Positions 1-9,151 of a DNA stretch of 64,000 nt are shown one piece after another; the first letter of the stretch is position 1; each line of letters begins with the position of its first letter. A program made the translations under genes and the position numbers. The notes under the pieces were generated by a model. It saw only the letters and a list, made by a program, of their open reading frames with translations. It was not told the origin of the DNA and made no database searches. Origin of the DNA: Roseovarius sp. THAF9. Its GTDB lineage: Bacteria; Pseudomonadota; Alphaproteobacteria; Rhodobacterales; Rhodobacteraceae. The DNA is taken from contig NZ_CP045404.1 in the NCBI RefSeq assembly GCF_009363715.1, positions 3,936,001-4,000,000 on the forward strand. The letters are read 5' to 3'.

Positions 1-557
1 TTGAGGAAGGCGAGATCGTTGTTCTGTGTGGCGCCCGGTTGGTTGCCGAGATTGAGCCCTGCGATGTTTGGCGCTGATGTTTCCCTCGCCGCGCCAGGTG
101 CGGTCTGGAAGAACACCCGGCTGGTGCGCGCCGCTTCCTCTTCGGCCAGCCGTCGTTGTTCCTCCGGATCGACGGCCGGCGCGTTGATGGCGGGCGGCGG
201 GACGGGCTGTCCGCGCTCCTGTGCATCGAGGATCGGGCGGCCGAGATCGCCGGGAAGTGGTGGACCGAGCACGGGACCGGTGTAGTCGCTGGGCAACTCG
301 TTCAATCCGTCGGCGGTATTGCGGTTCTCGGTCGAATAAAGTTCGTCGCTGCCAGCGCCATTGTCGGGCGTCTGAAGCGCGTAGATCAGGGCGCCGCCGA
401 CCCCGAGCGCTCCGACCACACCGAGGCCGGCGAGAACGCGGCGCGAGAGCCGCGTGACGCGCGGCGGGGTTCCCCGGAGGCGCATCGGTTCGGTCGTATC
501 GTCGGCCGGCGCGTCGAGCGGCACTTCCGCTTCGCTGGTGTTATGGATGTCACTCAT
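1..557 (-). CDS. trbI: TrbI, T4SS outer-ring/periplasmic channel protein (partial)
   Basis: VirB10-type protein spanning inner membrane, periplasm and outer membrane of the mating channel. Only the first 185 codons are in the window; the gene continues past the left edge. The visible part has a short cytoplasmic N-terminus beginning MSDIHNTSEAEVPLDAP, one transmembrane segment (about residues 40-58, LAGLGVVGALGVGGALIYAL) and then a proline-rich periplasmic stretch with PPLPGD and PPPAINAP, as usual for VirB10/TrbI. The start ATG (555-557) overlaps the trbG stop as ATGA, so the two are translationally coupled. It is the last gene of the trb operon seen here. Confidence 0.9.
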   Translation of the reverse strand, partial: MSDIHNTSEAEVPLDAPADDTTEPMRLRGTPPRVTRLSRRVLAGLGVVGALGVGGALIYALQTPDNGAGSDELYSTENRNTADGLNELPSDYTGPVLGPPLPGDLGRPILDAQERGQPVPPPAINAPAVDPEEQRRLAEEEAARTSRVFFQTAPGAARETSAPNIAGLNLGNQPGATQNNDLAFL

Positions 558-1531
558 GATCCGGGCCTCCCGTCGGTGCGCACGATCCTGACGGTCTGCT
601 GGCGATCGCCGCTGCCAAGCCGTAGCTCGGCCGCCGCGAAGATGCGGTCCACGATCAGGATGTTTCGGTAGATGCGGCTGTTGACGATCTCCGGCTCGCC
701 ATCCGAACCGAGGACGAAGAGCGGCGGCATCTCGCCCTGCACGATCCCGGCAGGGAAGACGATGTAGACCCGTCGCCCGTCGTCGAAGACCGAGACCGGC
801 CGCCAGGGCGGACTGTGGCCCTGCAAGCCATAGCGGTAATGGCGTGCCGACGCCGCCGGGATCCTCGGTGTTGTCGGCGTTGCGCGCTGCGTGGCGGGCG
901 GCTGCGGATAGGCCCAGGCGACGGCGGGCATGTAGGGATCGTCGCGCGATCGCAGCTCGATCATGTAGGTGCGCCGGTCTGTGGTGATGACGAGGTTGGT
1001 GACGATGTCGGGCCGCGTCGGCTTGACGAGGATATGAACGCGCCGGGATGTCCCCGAACCACTCTCCGTGTCACCGATGATCCAGCGGGCGGTATCGCCG
1101 GCGGCGATGGGACCGGCGCCGGTCAGCGCTTCACCCGGTTCGAGCGCGATATTGGTGATCTGGCCGGGGGCGGCATAGACCTGATAGAGCGCGCCCTCGC
1201 TCCAGGGATAGATCTGGATGGCGTTGTAATAGCCTTCCTGCCGGGGCTCGACACGTGCGGCCGCATTGGCGTTCTCGACCCGTCCCGTCGGTGTGGAAGA
1301 TGCCTGTCCACCTCGCGCGACCGTCCATGCCGGCGGCGTGTGGAGCGGCCTCGGCCGTTCATCGACCGCGGGTCGCTCGACCGTGGGCAGCGGCGGCACG
1401 CTGTCATCGTAGCTGATCTCCGGCGGGCGATAGGTGGCGCATCCGGCGAGCGCCGATGCGGAAATCAGCACAAGCGGCAATGCGGTTTTACGGAGAACCG
1501 GAAGCGCGGGTTTGCGGACAATCGTGCTCAT
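554..1531 (-). CDS. trbG: TrbG, VirB9-like T4SS lipoprotein
   Basis: VirB9/TrbG-family component of the outer-membrane core of the conjugation channel. The start at 1531 gives MSTIVRKPALPVLRKTALPL, a basic N-terminus, hydrophobic stretch and lipobox ALAGC with Cys at about residue 31, so it is probably a lipoprotein. An open frame continues upstream to 1645 but lies inside trbF and would bury the signal peptide, so it is rejected. The C-terminal half carries the typical VirB9 beta-rich part, including HYRYGLQG and RIYRNILIVDR. It overlaps trbF and trbI by 4 nt each (ATGA). Confidence 0.93.
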   Translation of the reverse strand: MSTIVRKPALPVLRKTALPLVLISASALAGCATYRPPEISYDDSVPPLPTVERPAVDERPRPLHTPPAWTVARGGQASSTPTGRVENANAAARVEPRQEGYYNAIQIYPWSEGALYQVYAAPGQITNIALEPGEALTGAGPIAAGDTARWIIGDTESGSGTSRRVHILVKPTRPDIVTNLVITTDRRTYMIELRSRDDPYMPAVAWAYPQPPATQRATPTTPRIPAASARHYRYGLQGHSPPWRPVSVFDDGRRVYIVFPAGIVQGEMPPLFVLGSDGEPEIVNSRIYRNILIVDRIFAAAELRLGSGDRQQTVRIVRTDGRPGS

Positions 1532-2217
1532 TGACCCATCTCCCGCGACCAGTTGATGGCGTTGACGTAGATACCGAGCGGGTTGGCGCGCAGCCTCTCG
1601 GCGTCGCGCGGGGGCTGGATGACGATGGTCAGGATCGCGGTCCATCTCTCCGTCGTGGAGAGTTGGCCGTTCTCGTAGTGTCGCTCCGTCCAGGCGACGC
1701 GGAAGGAATTCGGCGAGGCGCGAATGACGCTCGAGACCTCCACGGCGATCTGCTGACGTCCGACCCGTGTGAACGGGTCGTTGGCGCGCGCGTAGTCGTT
1801 GAGCGCCAGCGCGCCGCGATCGGTGGTGAACTCATAGGCGCGCAGCCAGTTCTGGCGGACGATGATCGCGTCGGCGGGGATCGCGCGCACCTGCTCGATA
1901 AAGTGTGCGAGATGGAAGGCGATCTGCGGATCGCTTGGCTCGAAGCTGGCGTCCGCGGGGCCGACAGTATGGGCTTCGCCGAGATTGTCGACTTCGACGA
2001 CCCAGGGCACGACGTTGCCGGTCGTGGACTGCCAGACTAGGGCGCTTGCGAAGCCGCCGGAGAGGATCAGGCAGCCGAACGCCATCAGACGCCAGTTGCG
2101 GGCCTGCACGCGGGCGGTACCGATGCGTTCGTCCCAGACCTGGGCCGCGCGTTGATATGGCGTCTCCGGTTCGGGGGATTTGCCGTAATGGGTGGTGGAT
2201 CGTTTGAAGAAACTCAT
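1528..2217 (-). CDS. trbF: TrbF, VirB8-like T4SS protein
   Basis: VirB8/TrbF-family inner-membrane assembly factor with a short cytoplasmic N-terminus, one membrane helix (about residues 45-65, LMAFGCLILSGGFASALVW) and a periplasmic NTF2-like domain (WLRAYEFTTDRGALALND; FRVAWTER). The start ATG at 2217 overlaps the trbL stop as ATGA; an upstream frame to 2343 is only the shadow of the low-complexity end of trbL. Length 229 residues is normal for the family. Confidence 0.93.
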   Translation of the reverse strand: MSFFKRSTTHYGKSPEPETPYQRAAQVWDERIGTARVQARNWRLMAFGCLILSGGFASALVWQSTTGNVVPWVVEVDNLGEAHTVGPADASFEPSDPQIAFHLAHFIEQVRAIPADAIIVRQNWLRAYEFTTDRGALALNDYARANDPFTRVGRQQIAVEVSSVIRASPNSFRVAWTERHYENGQLSTTERWTAILTIVIQPPRDAERLRANPLGIYVNAINWSREMGQ

Positions 2218-3563
2218 GAGCGGTTCCCCTCGGAAAGATTGACAGAACTGGCGCCGCCATGGCTGTCGCCGGAGCGCACGGCATGCGCGGCGGCCTGGAC
2301 ACCGTGGGAGAGACGCTGCGAACGCTTCATCCGCTTGGCCCAATCCGGCGGACCGCCTGCTGCGGCGGAAGAAGAGACGGGAGCCGAGCTACTGGATGCA
2401 TCACCCAGGTTCCCGCCGGTCGCCTCGAAGGCCGACCGGGCGCCCGACTGGAAACTCTGCTTCATGCTGCCGGACGCTCTGGCCGCGGCGCTCCGCAACG
2501 GGGACGTCGCGGCCTTCGCGCCTGTGCTCGCCACCGCGCCGAGACCGGAAGCAACGCCAGCGGCGCCGGACTGACCGGCCGAACCGAGGCTATAGGCAGT
2601 TGCGGCTCCACCTGAGGCCGATGCGCCGCCGCGCGCGGCGGCGGCCGTACCGGAGAGCGCCATGCCGCCGCCTCTCGCTGCGAGACCCGCGGCACCGGCA
2701 CCCGCCAGGGCGGCTCCGCCTACGGCAAGCCCGGTTCCGACCGCAGCGCCGGCGCCGAGTTGCGGCCCGCCTGAGACGATGCCGTTGGCGATGCCCGGTC
2801 CGAAGATGCCGAGGCCGAGCAGCGATAGCGCCGCGAGCACCACGGACATGGCCTCGTCGATCGTCGGCGTGACGCCGCCAAAACCGGCGGTGAATTGCGA
2901 GAAGAGGGTCGAGCCAATGCCGATGATGACCGCAAGGACCAGCACCTTGATTCCGGACGAGATGACGTTGCCGAGCACCCGTTCGGCCATGAAGGCGGTC
3001 TTGCCGAAGAGGCCGAAGGGGATGAGGACGAAGCCGGCGAGCGTCGTTAGCTTGAACTCGATCAGGGTGATGAAGAGCTGGATCGACAGGATGAAGAAGG
3101 CGAGCAGAACCAGCGCCCAGGCAAAGAGCAGGCAGGCGATCTGGATGAAGTTCTCGAAGAAGGCGACCCAGCCCATCAGATCGGAAATGGATTCGAGCAG
3201 GGGACGCGCCGCATCGAGCCCGGTCTGGGCGACACGGCCCGGACGCATCAGATCGGCTGCGGTGAAGCCGGTGCCCGAGGCCATCAGGCCGAGGCCGGCG
3301 AAGCTCTCGAAGACGATGCGAGCGAGGTTGTTCCAGTTGCCGATGATATAGGCGAAGACGCCGACGAAGAGGGTCTTCTTGACGAGCCGTGCGATGATGT
3401 CGTCGTCGGCGCCCCAGGACCAGAAGAGCGCGGCGAGCGTCACGTCGATGACGATCAACGTGGTGGCGATGAAGGCGACCTCACCGCCGAGCAGACCGAA
3501 GCCGCTGTCGATATAGTTGGTGAAGACCCCCAGGAAATTGTCGATGACGCCGGTGCCGCCCAT
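2214..3563 (-). CDS. trbL: TrbL, VirB6-like polytopic T4SS protein
   Basis: Inner-membrane channel subunit. About the first 260 residues contain six or so hydrophobic segments (for example FIATTLIVIDVTLAALFW and LLFAWALVLLAFFILSIQLF) with the conserved TrbL region around FKLTTLAGFVLIPFGLFGK. The C-terminal ~180 residues are a Gly/Ala/Ser-rich low-complexity cytoplasmic tail, typical of alphaproteobacterial TrbL. 449 residues. Followed 6 nt upstream by trbK and overlapping trbF by 4 nt, so it is inside the operon. Confidence 0.93.
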   Translation of the reverse strand: MGGTGVIDNFLGVFTNYIDSGFGLLGGEVAFIATTLIVIDVTLAALFWSWGADDDIIARLVKKTLFVGVFAYIIGNWNNLARIVFESFAGLGLMASGTGFTAADLMRPGRVAQTGLDAARPLLESISDLMGWVAFFENFIQIACLLFAWALVLLAFFILSIQLFITLIEFKLTTLAGFVLIPFGLFGKTAFMAERVLGNVISSGIKVLVLAVIIGIGSTLFSQFTAGFGGVTPTIDEAMSVVLAALSLLGLGIFGPGIANGIVSGGPQLGAGAAVGTGLAVGGAALAGAGAAGLAARGGGMALSGTAAAARGGASASGGAATAYSLGSAGQSGAAGVASGLGAVASTGAKAATSPLRSAAARASGSMKQSFQSGARSAFEATGGNLGDASSSSAPVSSSAAAGGPPDWAKRMKRSQRLSHGVQAAAHAVRSGDSHGGASSVNLSEGNRS

Positions 3564-3569
3564 GGATCG

Positions 3570-3851
3570 CTATTCCTCGTCTCTGGATGCGGCGCCGGAC
3601 GGTGCGCGGCCGAGGAAACGGTCGCGGGTCTCAGCCCAGACCGCGAGACACTCGGCGTCGCGGACCGCAGCTTCGCCGAGTTGCTGGCAGCGGCGCTGTT
3701 CCGCGCGCAACGGATCGACGGCGGGCGCAAGCGCCGGAGCGGGGGCCGGCGGGACAGGCTCCTCTTCGCGCGTCAATTCGATCACCGTCGCCGTGATGGC
3801 GAAGGCGACGAAGATGATCGCTCCGATCCGCGCCAGCATCTTCCCCTCCAT
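3570..3851 (-). CDS. trbK: TrbK-alt, putative entry-exclusion protein
   Basis: Small protein (93 residues from the chosen start) with one N-terminal membrane helix (MLARIGAIIFVAFAITATVI) and a proline-rich then Cys-containing tail (RCQQLGEAAVRDAECLAVW), the pattern of the TrbK-alt entry-exclusion family found between trbJ and trbL. The start at 3851 (MEGKMLARIG) is preferred over 3872 because AAGGAGAAAGCG lies just before it. Role in surface exclusion is known for TrbK of RP4; here it is by position and pattern. Confidence 0.82.
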   Translation of the reverse strand: MEGKMLARIGAIIFVAFAITATVIELTREEEPVPPAPAPALAPAVDPLRAEQRRCQQLGEAAVRDAECLAVWAETRDRFLGRAPSGAASRDEE

Positions 3852-3880
3852 CGCTTTCTCCTTTCCGGCCATCGGCCGCG

Positions 3881-4654
3881 TCAGTTGTTGCCGGTGTTGA
3901 ACATCTGTGCGTTGCCGGGCTGATAACCGCTGCCGGGCGTCAGGAAGCGCTCGCGTTGGACGCGCCCCTGTTCGGCTGCGGCCGCGCGCTCGGCGTCGGT
4001 CAGCGCCTGGGCGCGGCCGTTGGCGGCAATGACGGCCGTGAGGTCGGAGAGCTGCTGCGCCTGCAATGCGAGGAGCTGATTGCCGGCCTGGGTCGCCTGC
4101 AGCGCGCCAGTCGCGCCCTGGCTCTGGTCAACCAGCGCTTCCATCTGGGCGCGGTTGGTCGCGATATTGCCGATAACGCCAGCCTGGACGCGCATCGCGT
4201 CCTGCAGACCGCCAACGGTGTTTTCCCAGCGCGAGCGGGCATCGGCGACGAGCTGCTGCTCGGAAGTGCTCAGGTCGATATTGGCGTATTTCTGCTGGAA
4301 GGCCTGGTCGATCTGCTGGACGTCGAAGGCGATGTTCTGCGCCTGCTGAAGCAGGGATTGCGTGCGCCCGACCGCCTGCTGCAATTGCTGCAAGGAGGAG
4401 TAAGGTAGGCTTGTCAGGTTGCGCGCCTGGTTGATGAGCATCTGCGCTTCGTTCTGCAGCGATGTGATCTGATTGTTGATCTGGTCGAGGGCGCGTGCCG
4501 CCTGCAGCACGTTCTGCGCATAGTTGGTGGGATCGTAGACGATCCATGCCGCCGAAGCCGGTGGCGGCAGTACCATCGGCAGCACCGCGACCGGCGCGGC
4601 GATGAGCGCGGCGGCAAAGCGGGCCGCGCGCGAACGGGATTTACGTGTCTTCAT
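3881..4654 (-). CDS. trbJ: TrbJ, VirB5-like secreted T4SS protein
   Basis: Periplasmic/pilus-tip protein of the VirB5/TrbJ family. The start at 4654 gives MKTRKSRSRAARFAAALIAA, a clear Sec signal peptide ending near PPPASAA, followed by WIVYDPTNYAQNVLQAAR, the conserved start of mature TrbJ, and a long Gln-rich alpha-helical region (QLQQAVGRTQSLLQQAQN). 257 residues. It overlaps the 3' end of trbE by 14 nt. The frame open to 4777 is inside trbE and is not used. Confidence 0.93.
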   Translation of the reverse strand: MKTRKSRSRAARFAAALIAAPVAVLPMVLPPPASAAWIVYDPTNYAQNVLQAARALDQINNQITSLQNEAQMLINQARNLTSLPYSSLQQLQQAVGRTQSLLQQAQNIAFDVQQIDQAFQQKYANIDLSTSEQQLVADARSRWENTVGGLQDAMRVQAGVIGNIATNRAQMEALVDQSQGATGALQATQAGNQLLALQAQQLSDLTAVIAANGRAQALTDAERAAAAEQGRVQRERFLTPGSGYQPGNAQMFNTGNN

Positions 4655-7106
4655 GGTCAGTCTCCTTCTGGTGCTGGGGGGTGAGATTGCTGAGATCGGG
4701 AATGAGATCGGCCGCCCAGTCGGCGCCGCGCTCGCGCAGCCAGGCGGCGAGGAAATCCGAGCGGCCATGTTCGGCAAGGATGCGGGCGATCGCGGTCTGA
4801 TCGGACTTGGCGGAGGTGGCGCAGAGCGCCAGCGCCACTTCGCTCAGCCCCAGCTCGAAGAGCCGGTTTCCGCGCCGCGACTGGCAGTAATAGTCGCGCT
4901 TGGGCGTGGCGCGCGCGAGGATCTCGATCTGGCGATCGTTGAGGCCGAAGCGCCGGTAGATGGCGGTGATCTGCGGTTCGATCGCGCGCTCGTTCGGGAG
5001 GAGCAATCGTGTCTGGCAGCTCTCGATGATGGCGGGCGCGATCGCCGAACCGTCGATGTCGCTGAGGCTTTGCGTGGCGAATACGACGGAGGCGTTCTTC
5101 TTCCTGAGCGTCTTCAGCCACTCGCGCAGTTGACCGGCAAAGCCCTCGTCGTCGAGGGCCAGCCAGCCCTCGTCGATAATGATGAGCGTCGGCGAACCGT
5201 CGAGCCGGTCCTCGATGCGGTGGAAGAGATAGCCCAGGGCCGCGGGCGCCGCGCCCGTGCCGATCAGACCCTCGGTCTCGAAGGCCTGGACGGTCGCCTT
5301 GCCGAGGTGCTCAGACTCGGCATCGAGCAGCCGTCCATAGGCGCCGCCGACGCAATAGGGCCTGAGCGCCTGCTTCAGGTCATTGGATTGGAGCAACACG
5401 GCAAGGCCGGTGATCGTGCGTTCCCCGACCGGCGCCGAGGCAAGTGAGGTGAGCGCTGTCCACAGATGCTCCTTCACCTCCGGGGTGATCTTGACGCCTT
5501 CGCGCATCAGGATCGCCACCACCCAGTCGGCCGCCCAAGCCCGTTCAGCCGTCTCTTCGAGACGCGAAAGCGGTTGCAGCGAGACGCTCTGCTCGTCGCC
5601 TTCGGTCAGGCCACCACCGAGATCGTGCCAGTCGCCGCCCATGGCGAGCACTGCGGCGCGGATGGAGCCGCCGAAGTCGAAGGCGAAGACCTGGGAACCG
5701 GCGTAGCGGCGGAACTGCAGCGCCATCAGCGCCAGCAGCACGGACTTGCCCGCGCCGGTCGGGCCGACGACGAGCGTGTGTCCGACATCGCCGACATGAA
5801 GGGAAAACCGGAACGGGGTCGAGCCCTCGGTCTTGCCGAACAGCAGTGGGGGCGCTGCAAGGTGCTCGTCCCGTTCCGGCCCCGCCCACACGGCACTCAG
5901 GGGGATCATGTGGGCGAGATTGAGCGTGGAGATCGGCGGCTGGCGGACATTGGCGTAGACATGTCCGGGCAGCGATCCAAGCCACGCATCGACGGCGTTG
6001 ATGGTCTCGGGCATCGCGGTAAAGTCACGGCCCTGGATAACCTTCTCGACCAGACGGAGCTTCTCGTCGGCGACGCGCGGATCGGCGTCCGACACCGTCA
6101 CCGTGGCGGTGACATAGGCGATCCCGGCATAATCCGCGCCGAGCTCCTGTAGGGCGACGTCCGCATCGGCGGCCTTGTTCGACGCGTCGGTGTCGACCAG
6201 CACCGAGGCCTCGTTGGTCATCACCTCCTTGAGGATTGCCGCGATCGACTTGCGCTTGGCAAACCACTGGCGCCGGATGCGGGTCAGCAGCTTAGTCGCA
6301 TCGGTCTTGTCCATGAGAATGGCGCGAGTCGACCAGCGATAGGGAAAGGCGAGCCGGTTGAGCTCGTCGAGCAGACCGGGCGTGGTCGCCGTCGGGAATC
6401 CGGTGATCGTCAGCACGCGCAGATGCTCGTCGCCGAGCCGTGGCTCCAGTCCGCCGGCGAGCGGCTGGTCCGCGAGCAGCGCGTCCAGGTACATCGGCGT
6501 CTCGGGGACGCGGACACGATGGCGTTTGGTCGAGACGCAGCCGTGCAGATAGGTCAGCGCCTCGGCGTCATCGAGCCAGCGGCATTCGGGCATGAAGGCT
6601 TCGACCAGGCGGAGCACGCGGTCGGTGCGGTCGGCGAAGCCGGTCAGGATCTCATGCGGATCGACACCCTTGGTCTCGCGGCCTTCATAAAGCCAGCTCT
6701 CGGCGCGGGCGGCGTCCTCGGCCGGCGGCAGATAGGTGAAGGTCAGAAAATAGCTCGACTCGAAATGCGTCCCCGCTTCCTCGAAGCTTGCCTTGCGCTC
6801 GGCGTCGACCAGCGCGGAGGCCGCATCGGGAAAGCGGCTGTCGGGATAGAGGTTCGAAGGATGGCGTTGCGCTTCGACGAAGATCGCCCAACCCGAGCCG
6901 AGACGACGGAAGGCGTTGTTCAACCTGCCGGCAACCGCGATCAGTTCGGCCGGGACCGCGGAATCGAGATCCGGCCCCCGGAAGCGCGCCGTGCGCTGGA
7001 AGCTGCCGTCCTTGTTGAGGACGGTGCCCTGGCCGACCAGCGCCACCCACGGCAGATAGTCGGCGAGCCGGGTATTGCGGTTTCGGTATTCGGCGAGGTT
7101 CATCAT
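4641..7106 (-). CDS. trbE: TrbE, VirB4-family conjugation ATPase
   Basis: VirB4/CagE-family ATPase that powers pilus assembly and substrate movement at the inner membrane. 821 residues, full length for TrbE. Walker A is GPTGAGKS at about 448-455 and Walker B LIIIDE at about 641-646; the N-terminal half holds the CagE/TrbE domain (start MMNLAEYRNRNTRLADYLPW). The start is 13 nt downstream of the trbD stop and the end overlaps trbJ, so it is in the middle of the operon. Confidence 0.96.
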   Translation of the reverse strand: MMNLAEYRNRNTRLADYLPWVALVGQGTVLNKDGSFQRTARFRGPDLDSAVPAELIAVAGRLNNAFRRLGSGWAIFVEAQRHPSNLYPDSRFPDAASALVDAERKASFEEAGTHFESSYFLTFTYLPPAEDAARAESWLYEGRETKGVDPHEILTGFADRTDRVLRLVEAFMPECRWLDDAEALTYLHGCVSTKRHRVRVPETPMYLDALLADQPLAGGLEPRLGDEHLRVLTITGFPTATTPGLLDELNRLAFPYRWSTRAILMDKTDATKLLTRIRRQWFAKRKSIAAILKEVMTNEASVLVDTDASNKAADADVALQELGADYAGIAYVTATVTVSDADPRVADEKLRLVEKVIQGRDFTAMPETINAVDAWLGSLPGHVYANVRQPPISTLNLAHMIPLSAVWAGPERDEHLAAPPLLFGKTEGSTPFRFSLHVGDVGHTLVVGPTGAGKSVLLALMALQFRRYAGSQVFAFDFGGSIRAAVLAMGGDWHDLGGGLTEGDEQSVSLQPLSRLEETAERAWAADWVVAILMREGVKITPEVKEHLWTALTSLASAPVGERTITGLAVLLQSNDLKQALRPYCVGGAYGRLLDAESEHLGKATVQAFETEGLIGTGAAPAALGYLFHRIEDRLDGSPTLIIIDEGWLALDDEGFAGQLREWLKTLRKKNASVVFATQSLSDIDGSAIAPAIIESCQTRLLLPNERAIEPQITAIYRRFGLNDRQIEILARATPKRDYYCQSRRGNRLFELGLSEVALALCATSAKSDQTAIARILAEHGRSDFLAAWLRERGADWAADLIPDLSNLTPQHQKETDHEDT

Positions 7107-7119
7107 CGGCGCGCTCCCT

Positions 7120-7401
7120 TCACACGGTCAGATGCGCGGGAATGCGCAGATGGCGGCGGCCGACCTCGACGAAGAGCGGATCGCGCTTGGCGGCCCAGAC
7201 CGCCGCGAAGTGACCGATCGCCCAGATCGCGATGCCAACCAGCCAGAGACGCAGGCCGAGACCGACCGCGCCGGCGAGCGTGCCGTTCATGATGGCGATG
7301 GCGCGCGGCGCGCCGCCCAGCAGGATCGGCTCTGTCAGCGCCCGGTGGACCGGCACCGAAAAGCCGAGCAGTTCCCCGTCTTGGTCGGAAGCACCCGCCA
7401 T
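7120..7401 (-). CDS. trbD: TrbD, VirB3-like inner-membrane protein
   Basis: 93 residues with the VirB3 pattern: short N-terminal segment (GFSVPVHRALTEPILLGGAP), then closely spaced membrane helices around IMNGTLAGAVGLGLRLWLVG and GIAIWAIGHFAAVWAA, then RDPLFVEVGRRHLR, a conserved end in this family. The start overlaps the trbC stop (ATGA). Confidence 0.92.
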   Translation of the reverse strand: MAGASDQDGELLGFSVPVHRALTEPILLGGAPRAIAIMNGTLAGAVGLGLRLWLVGIAIWAIGHFAAVWAAKRDPLFVEVGRRHLRIPAHLTV

Positions 7402-7733
7402 CAGACCAGCGCCCCGCCGCCGAAGGAGAAGAAGGACAGGAAGAAGGAACTCGCCGCGAAGGCGATCGACAGCCCGAAGACGATCTGGATCAGGCGCCGG
7501 AATCCGCCCGAGGTGTCGCCGAATGCCAGGGAAAGACCGGTGATGATAATGACGATGACGGCAATGATCTTGGCGACCGGTCCCTCGATGGATTCAAGGA
7601 TGGACTGAAGGGGCGCCTCCCAGGGCATGGAGGAGCCCGAGGCATGGGCGGCGGGCGCCGTCATCACGGCGATGACCGCCACCGACACGGCGGTCGCCAG
7701 TCTCTGACGGGTGTTATGCAGAATCTGGTTCAT
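7401..7733 (-). CDS. trbC: TrbC, VirB2-like pilin
   Basis: Major pilin precursor. The start at 7733 gives [20 protein letters not shown] with a signal peptide ending at AAHAS, then two hydrophobic helices (KIIAVIVIIITGLSLAFGD and IVFGLSIAFAASSFFLSF) of the VirB2/TrbC fold. 110 residues. The reading frame is open to 7832, inside trbB, but the pilin signal peptide fixes the later start. In RP4 the homologous pilin is cyclised by TraF; a TraF-like peptidase is encoded at 16875-17420. Confidence 0.93.
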   Translation of the reverse strand: MNQILHNTRQRLATAVSVAVIAVMTAPAAHASGSSMPWEAPLQSILESIEGPVAKIIAVIVIIITGLSLAFGDTSGGFRRLIQIVFGLSIAFAASSFFLSFFSFGGGALV

Positions 7734-8739
7734 GGGAGCTTTCCTTTGCGGTTGCAGTGGGAAGGGGTGCGTCGGAGGTCTCGATTGCTGCGACGACGCG
7801 ATAGTCGCCATCGGGCGCGAGCCCCTCGACACGGGCGAGTTCTGCGAGACGGCGCGCGGAGCCGCGTCCGGACAGCACGGCCACGAGATCGATGGTCTCC
7901 CCGATCAGGGCGCGCGGGACGGTGACGACAGCCTCCTGAATGAGCTGCTCGAGACGGCGGAGCGCACCAAGCGCCGTGCCCGCATGGATCGTGCCGATAC
8001 CGCCCGGATGCCCGGTACCCCAGGCTTTGAGGAGATCGAGCGCCTCGCTGCCGCGAACCTCGCCGATGGGGATGCGGTCGGGCCGCAGGCGCAGGGACGA
8101 GCGGACGAGGTCGGAGAGCGAGGCGACGCCGTCCTTCGTCCGCATGGCGACGAGGTTCGGCGCGGCGCATTGCAACTCGCGCGTATCCTCGATGATGACG
8201 ACGCGGTCGGCGGTCTTCGCGACCTCGGCCAGCAGCGCATTGGTGAGTGTGGTCTTCCCCGTCGATGTGCCACCGGCGACGAGGATGTTGGCGCGCGCGG
8301 CAACGCCGTCGCTCAGGGCCGATGCCTGCTCGACCGTCATGATGTCGGCGGCGACATAGTCGTCCAGCGTGAACACCGCGACGGCCGGCTTGCGGATCGC
8401 GAAAGCCGGCGCTGCCACGACCGGCGGCAGAAGCCCCTCGAACCGCTCTCCCGTTCCGGGCAGCTCCGCCGAGACGCGCGGGCTTGCCGTGTGGACCTCA
8501 GCACCGACATGGTGGGCGACAAGACGGATGATGCGTTCGCCATCCTCCGATGACAGATGCTCGCCCGTATCGGACAGACCTTCGGAGAGGCGATCTATCC
8601 AGAGCCGCCCGTCCGGGTTCAGCATCACCTCGACGACGCCCGGGTCTTCCAAGAAAGTCGCGATGGCCGGACCGAGCGCGGTGCGCAGCATCCGCGCGCC
8701 ACGTGCGATCCCTTCGGAAGTGTGATGTGAGGCTGCCAT
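7714..8739 (-). CDS. trbB: TrbB, VirB11-like traffic ATPase
   Basis: VirB11/GspE-type hexameric ATPase. Walker [10 protein letters not shown] at about residues 156-164; Asp/Glu boxes around IIEDTRELQ and [20 protein letters not shown]; His box [12 protein letters not shown]. 341 residues. First gene of the trb run, preceded by two small hairpins; its end overlaps trbC by 20 nt. In related elements trbB follows copG directly; here about 1.4 kb of foreign DNA separates them, so trbBCDEJKLFGI may depend on a promoter inside or next to that insert. Confidence 0.95.
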   Translation of the reverse strand: MAASHHTSEGIARGARMLRTALGPAIATFLEDPGVVEVMLNPDGRLWIDRLSEGLSDTGEHLSSEDGERIIRLVAHHVGAEVHTASPRVSAELPGTGERFEGLLPPVVAAPAFAIRKPAVAVFTLDDYVAADIMTVEQASALSDGVAARANILVAGGTSTGKTTLTNALLAEVAKTADRVVIIEDTRELQCAAPNLVAMRTKDGVASLSDLVRSSLRLRPDRIPIGEVRGSEALDLLKAWGTGHPGGIGTIHAGTALGALRRLEQLIQEAVVTVPRALIGETIDLVAVLSGRGSARRLAELARVEGLAPDGDYRVVAAIETSDAPLPTATAKESSHEPDSA

Positions 8740-8744
8740 TCGAT

Positions 8745-8788
8745 CCCCGATTCCAGCGGGGACAAACAGGCGATCCCCATGCGGGGAT
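8745..8788 (-). promoter_or_regulatory. Two hairpins in the trbB leader
   Basis: Just before the trbB start, on the minus strand, lie a perfect inverted repeat ATCCCC-GCAT-GGGGAT (8773-8788) and a second one built on TCCCCGC...GGGGA about 12 nt nearer the gene. They could be an operator pair or a leader structure; no intrinsic terminator run of T follows. Seen directly; function unknown. Confidence 0.45.
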
Positions 8789-8924
8789 GATTAAAAGAGC
8801 CTGATTTAGGGCCGATTCAACAAGGAATTAGCGTCGTAGTAGCGTAGCGTACAAAGACAGGAGAACGGCGGTGGTTCTGAGTTTCCTAGTATGGCGCAGG
8901 CAGACATGGAAGGTGACATGCCCA

Positions 8925-9104
8925 CTCGGACACAGTCACCCACGGTGGCTTCTCCTGCTCGATTAGCCGAGCAATCATCTTGATGTCGAAACGGTTGAGA
9001 CGCTGGAATCCGCGCTGAAAGCCTATGATGGCGCGACCCAGGTGGTCAGCCATGATCAGGCATTTCTGGATCGAATCGGCGTGGAGCGCCGGATCGTTCT
9101 CTGA
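8925..9104 (+). pseudogene. Fossil C-terminus of an ABC-F ATPase
   Basis: One plus-strand frame reads PRWLLLLD, a stop (TAG at 8964-8966), then PSNHLDVETVETLESALKAY, then DGATQVVSHDQAFLDRIGV and a natural stop at 9102-9104. This is the Walker B, D-loop (NHLD) and H-loop (VVSHD) end of an ABC-F family protein (translation factors or antibiotic-protection proteins), with the Walker B glutamate codon turned into TAG. Nothing earlier in the ABC cassette is visible, so it is a truncated, dead fragment. It directly precedes the left methyltransferase copy but is absent from the right copy. Confidence 0.75.
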
Positions 9105-9151
9105 CGCACGGACGCCTGTGGCGAAAAGTTCGCACTCGTAACATCCATTAT

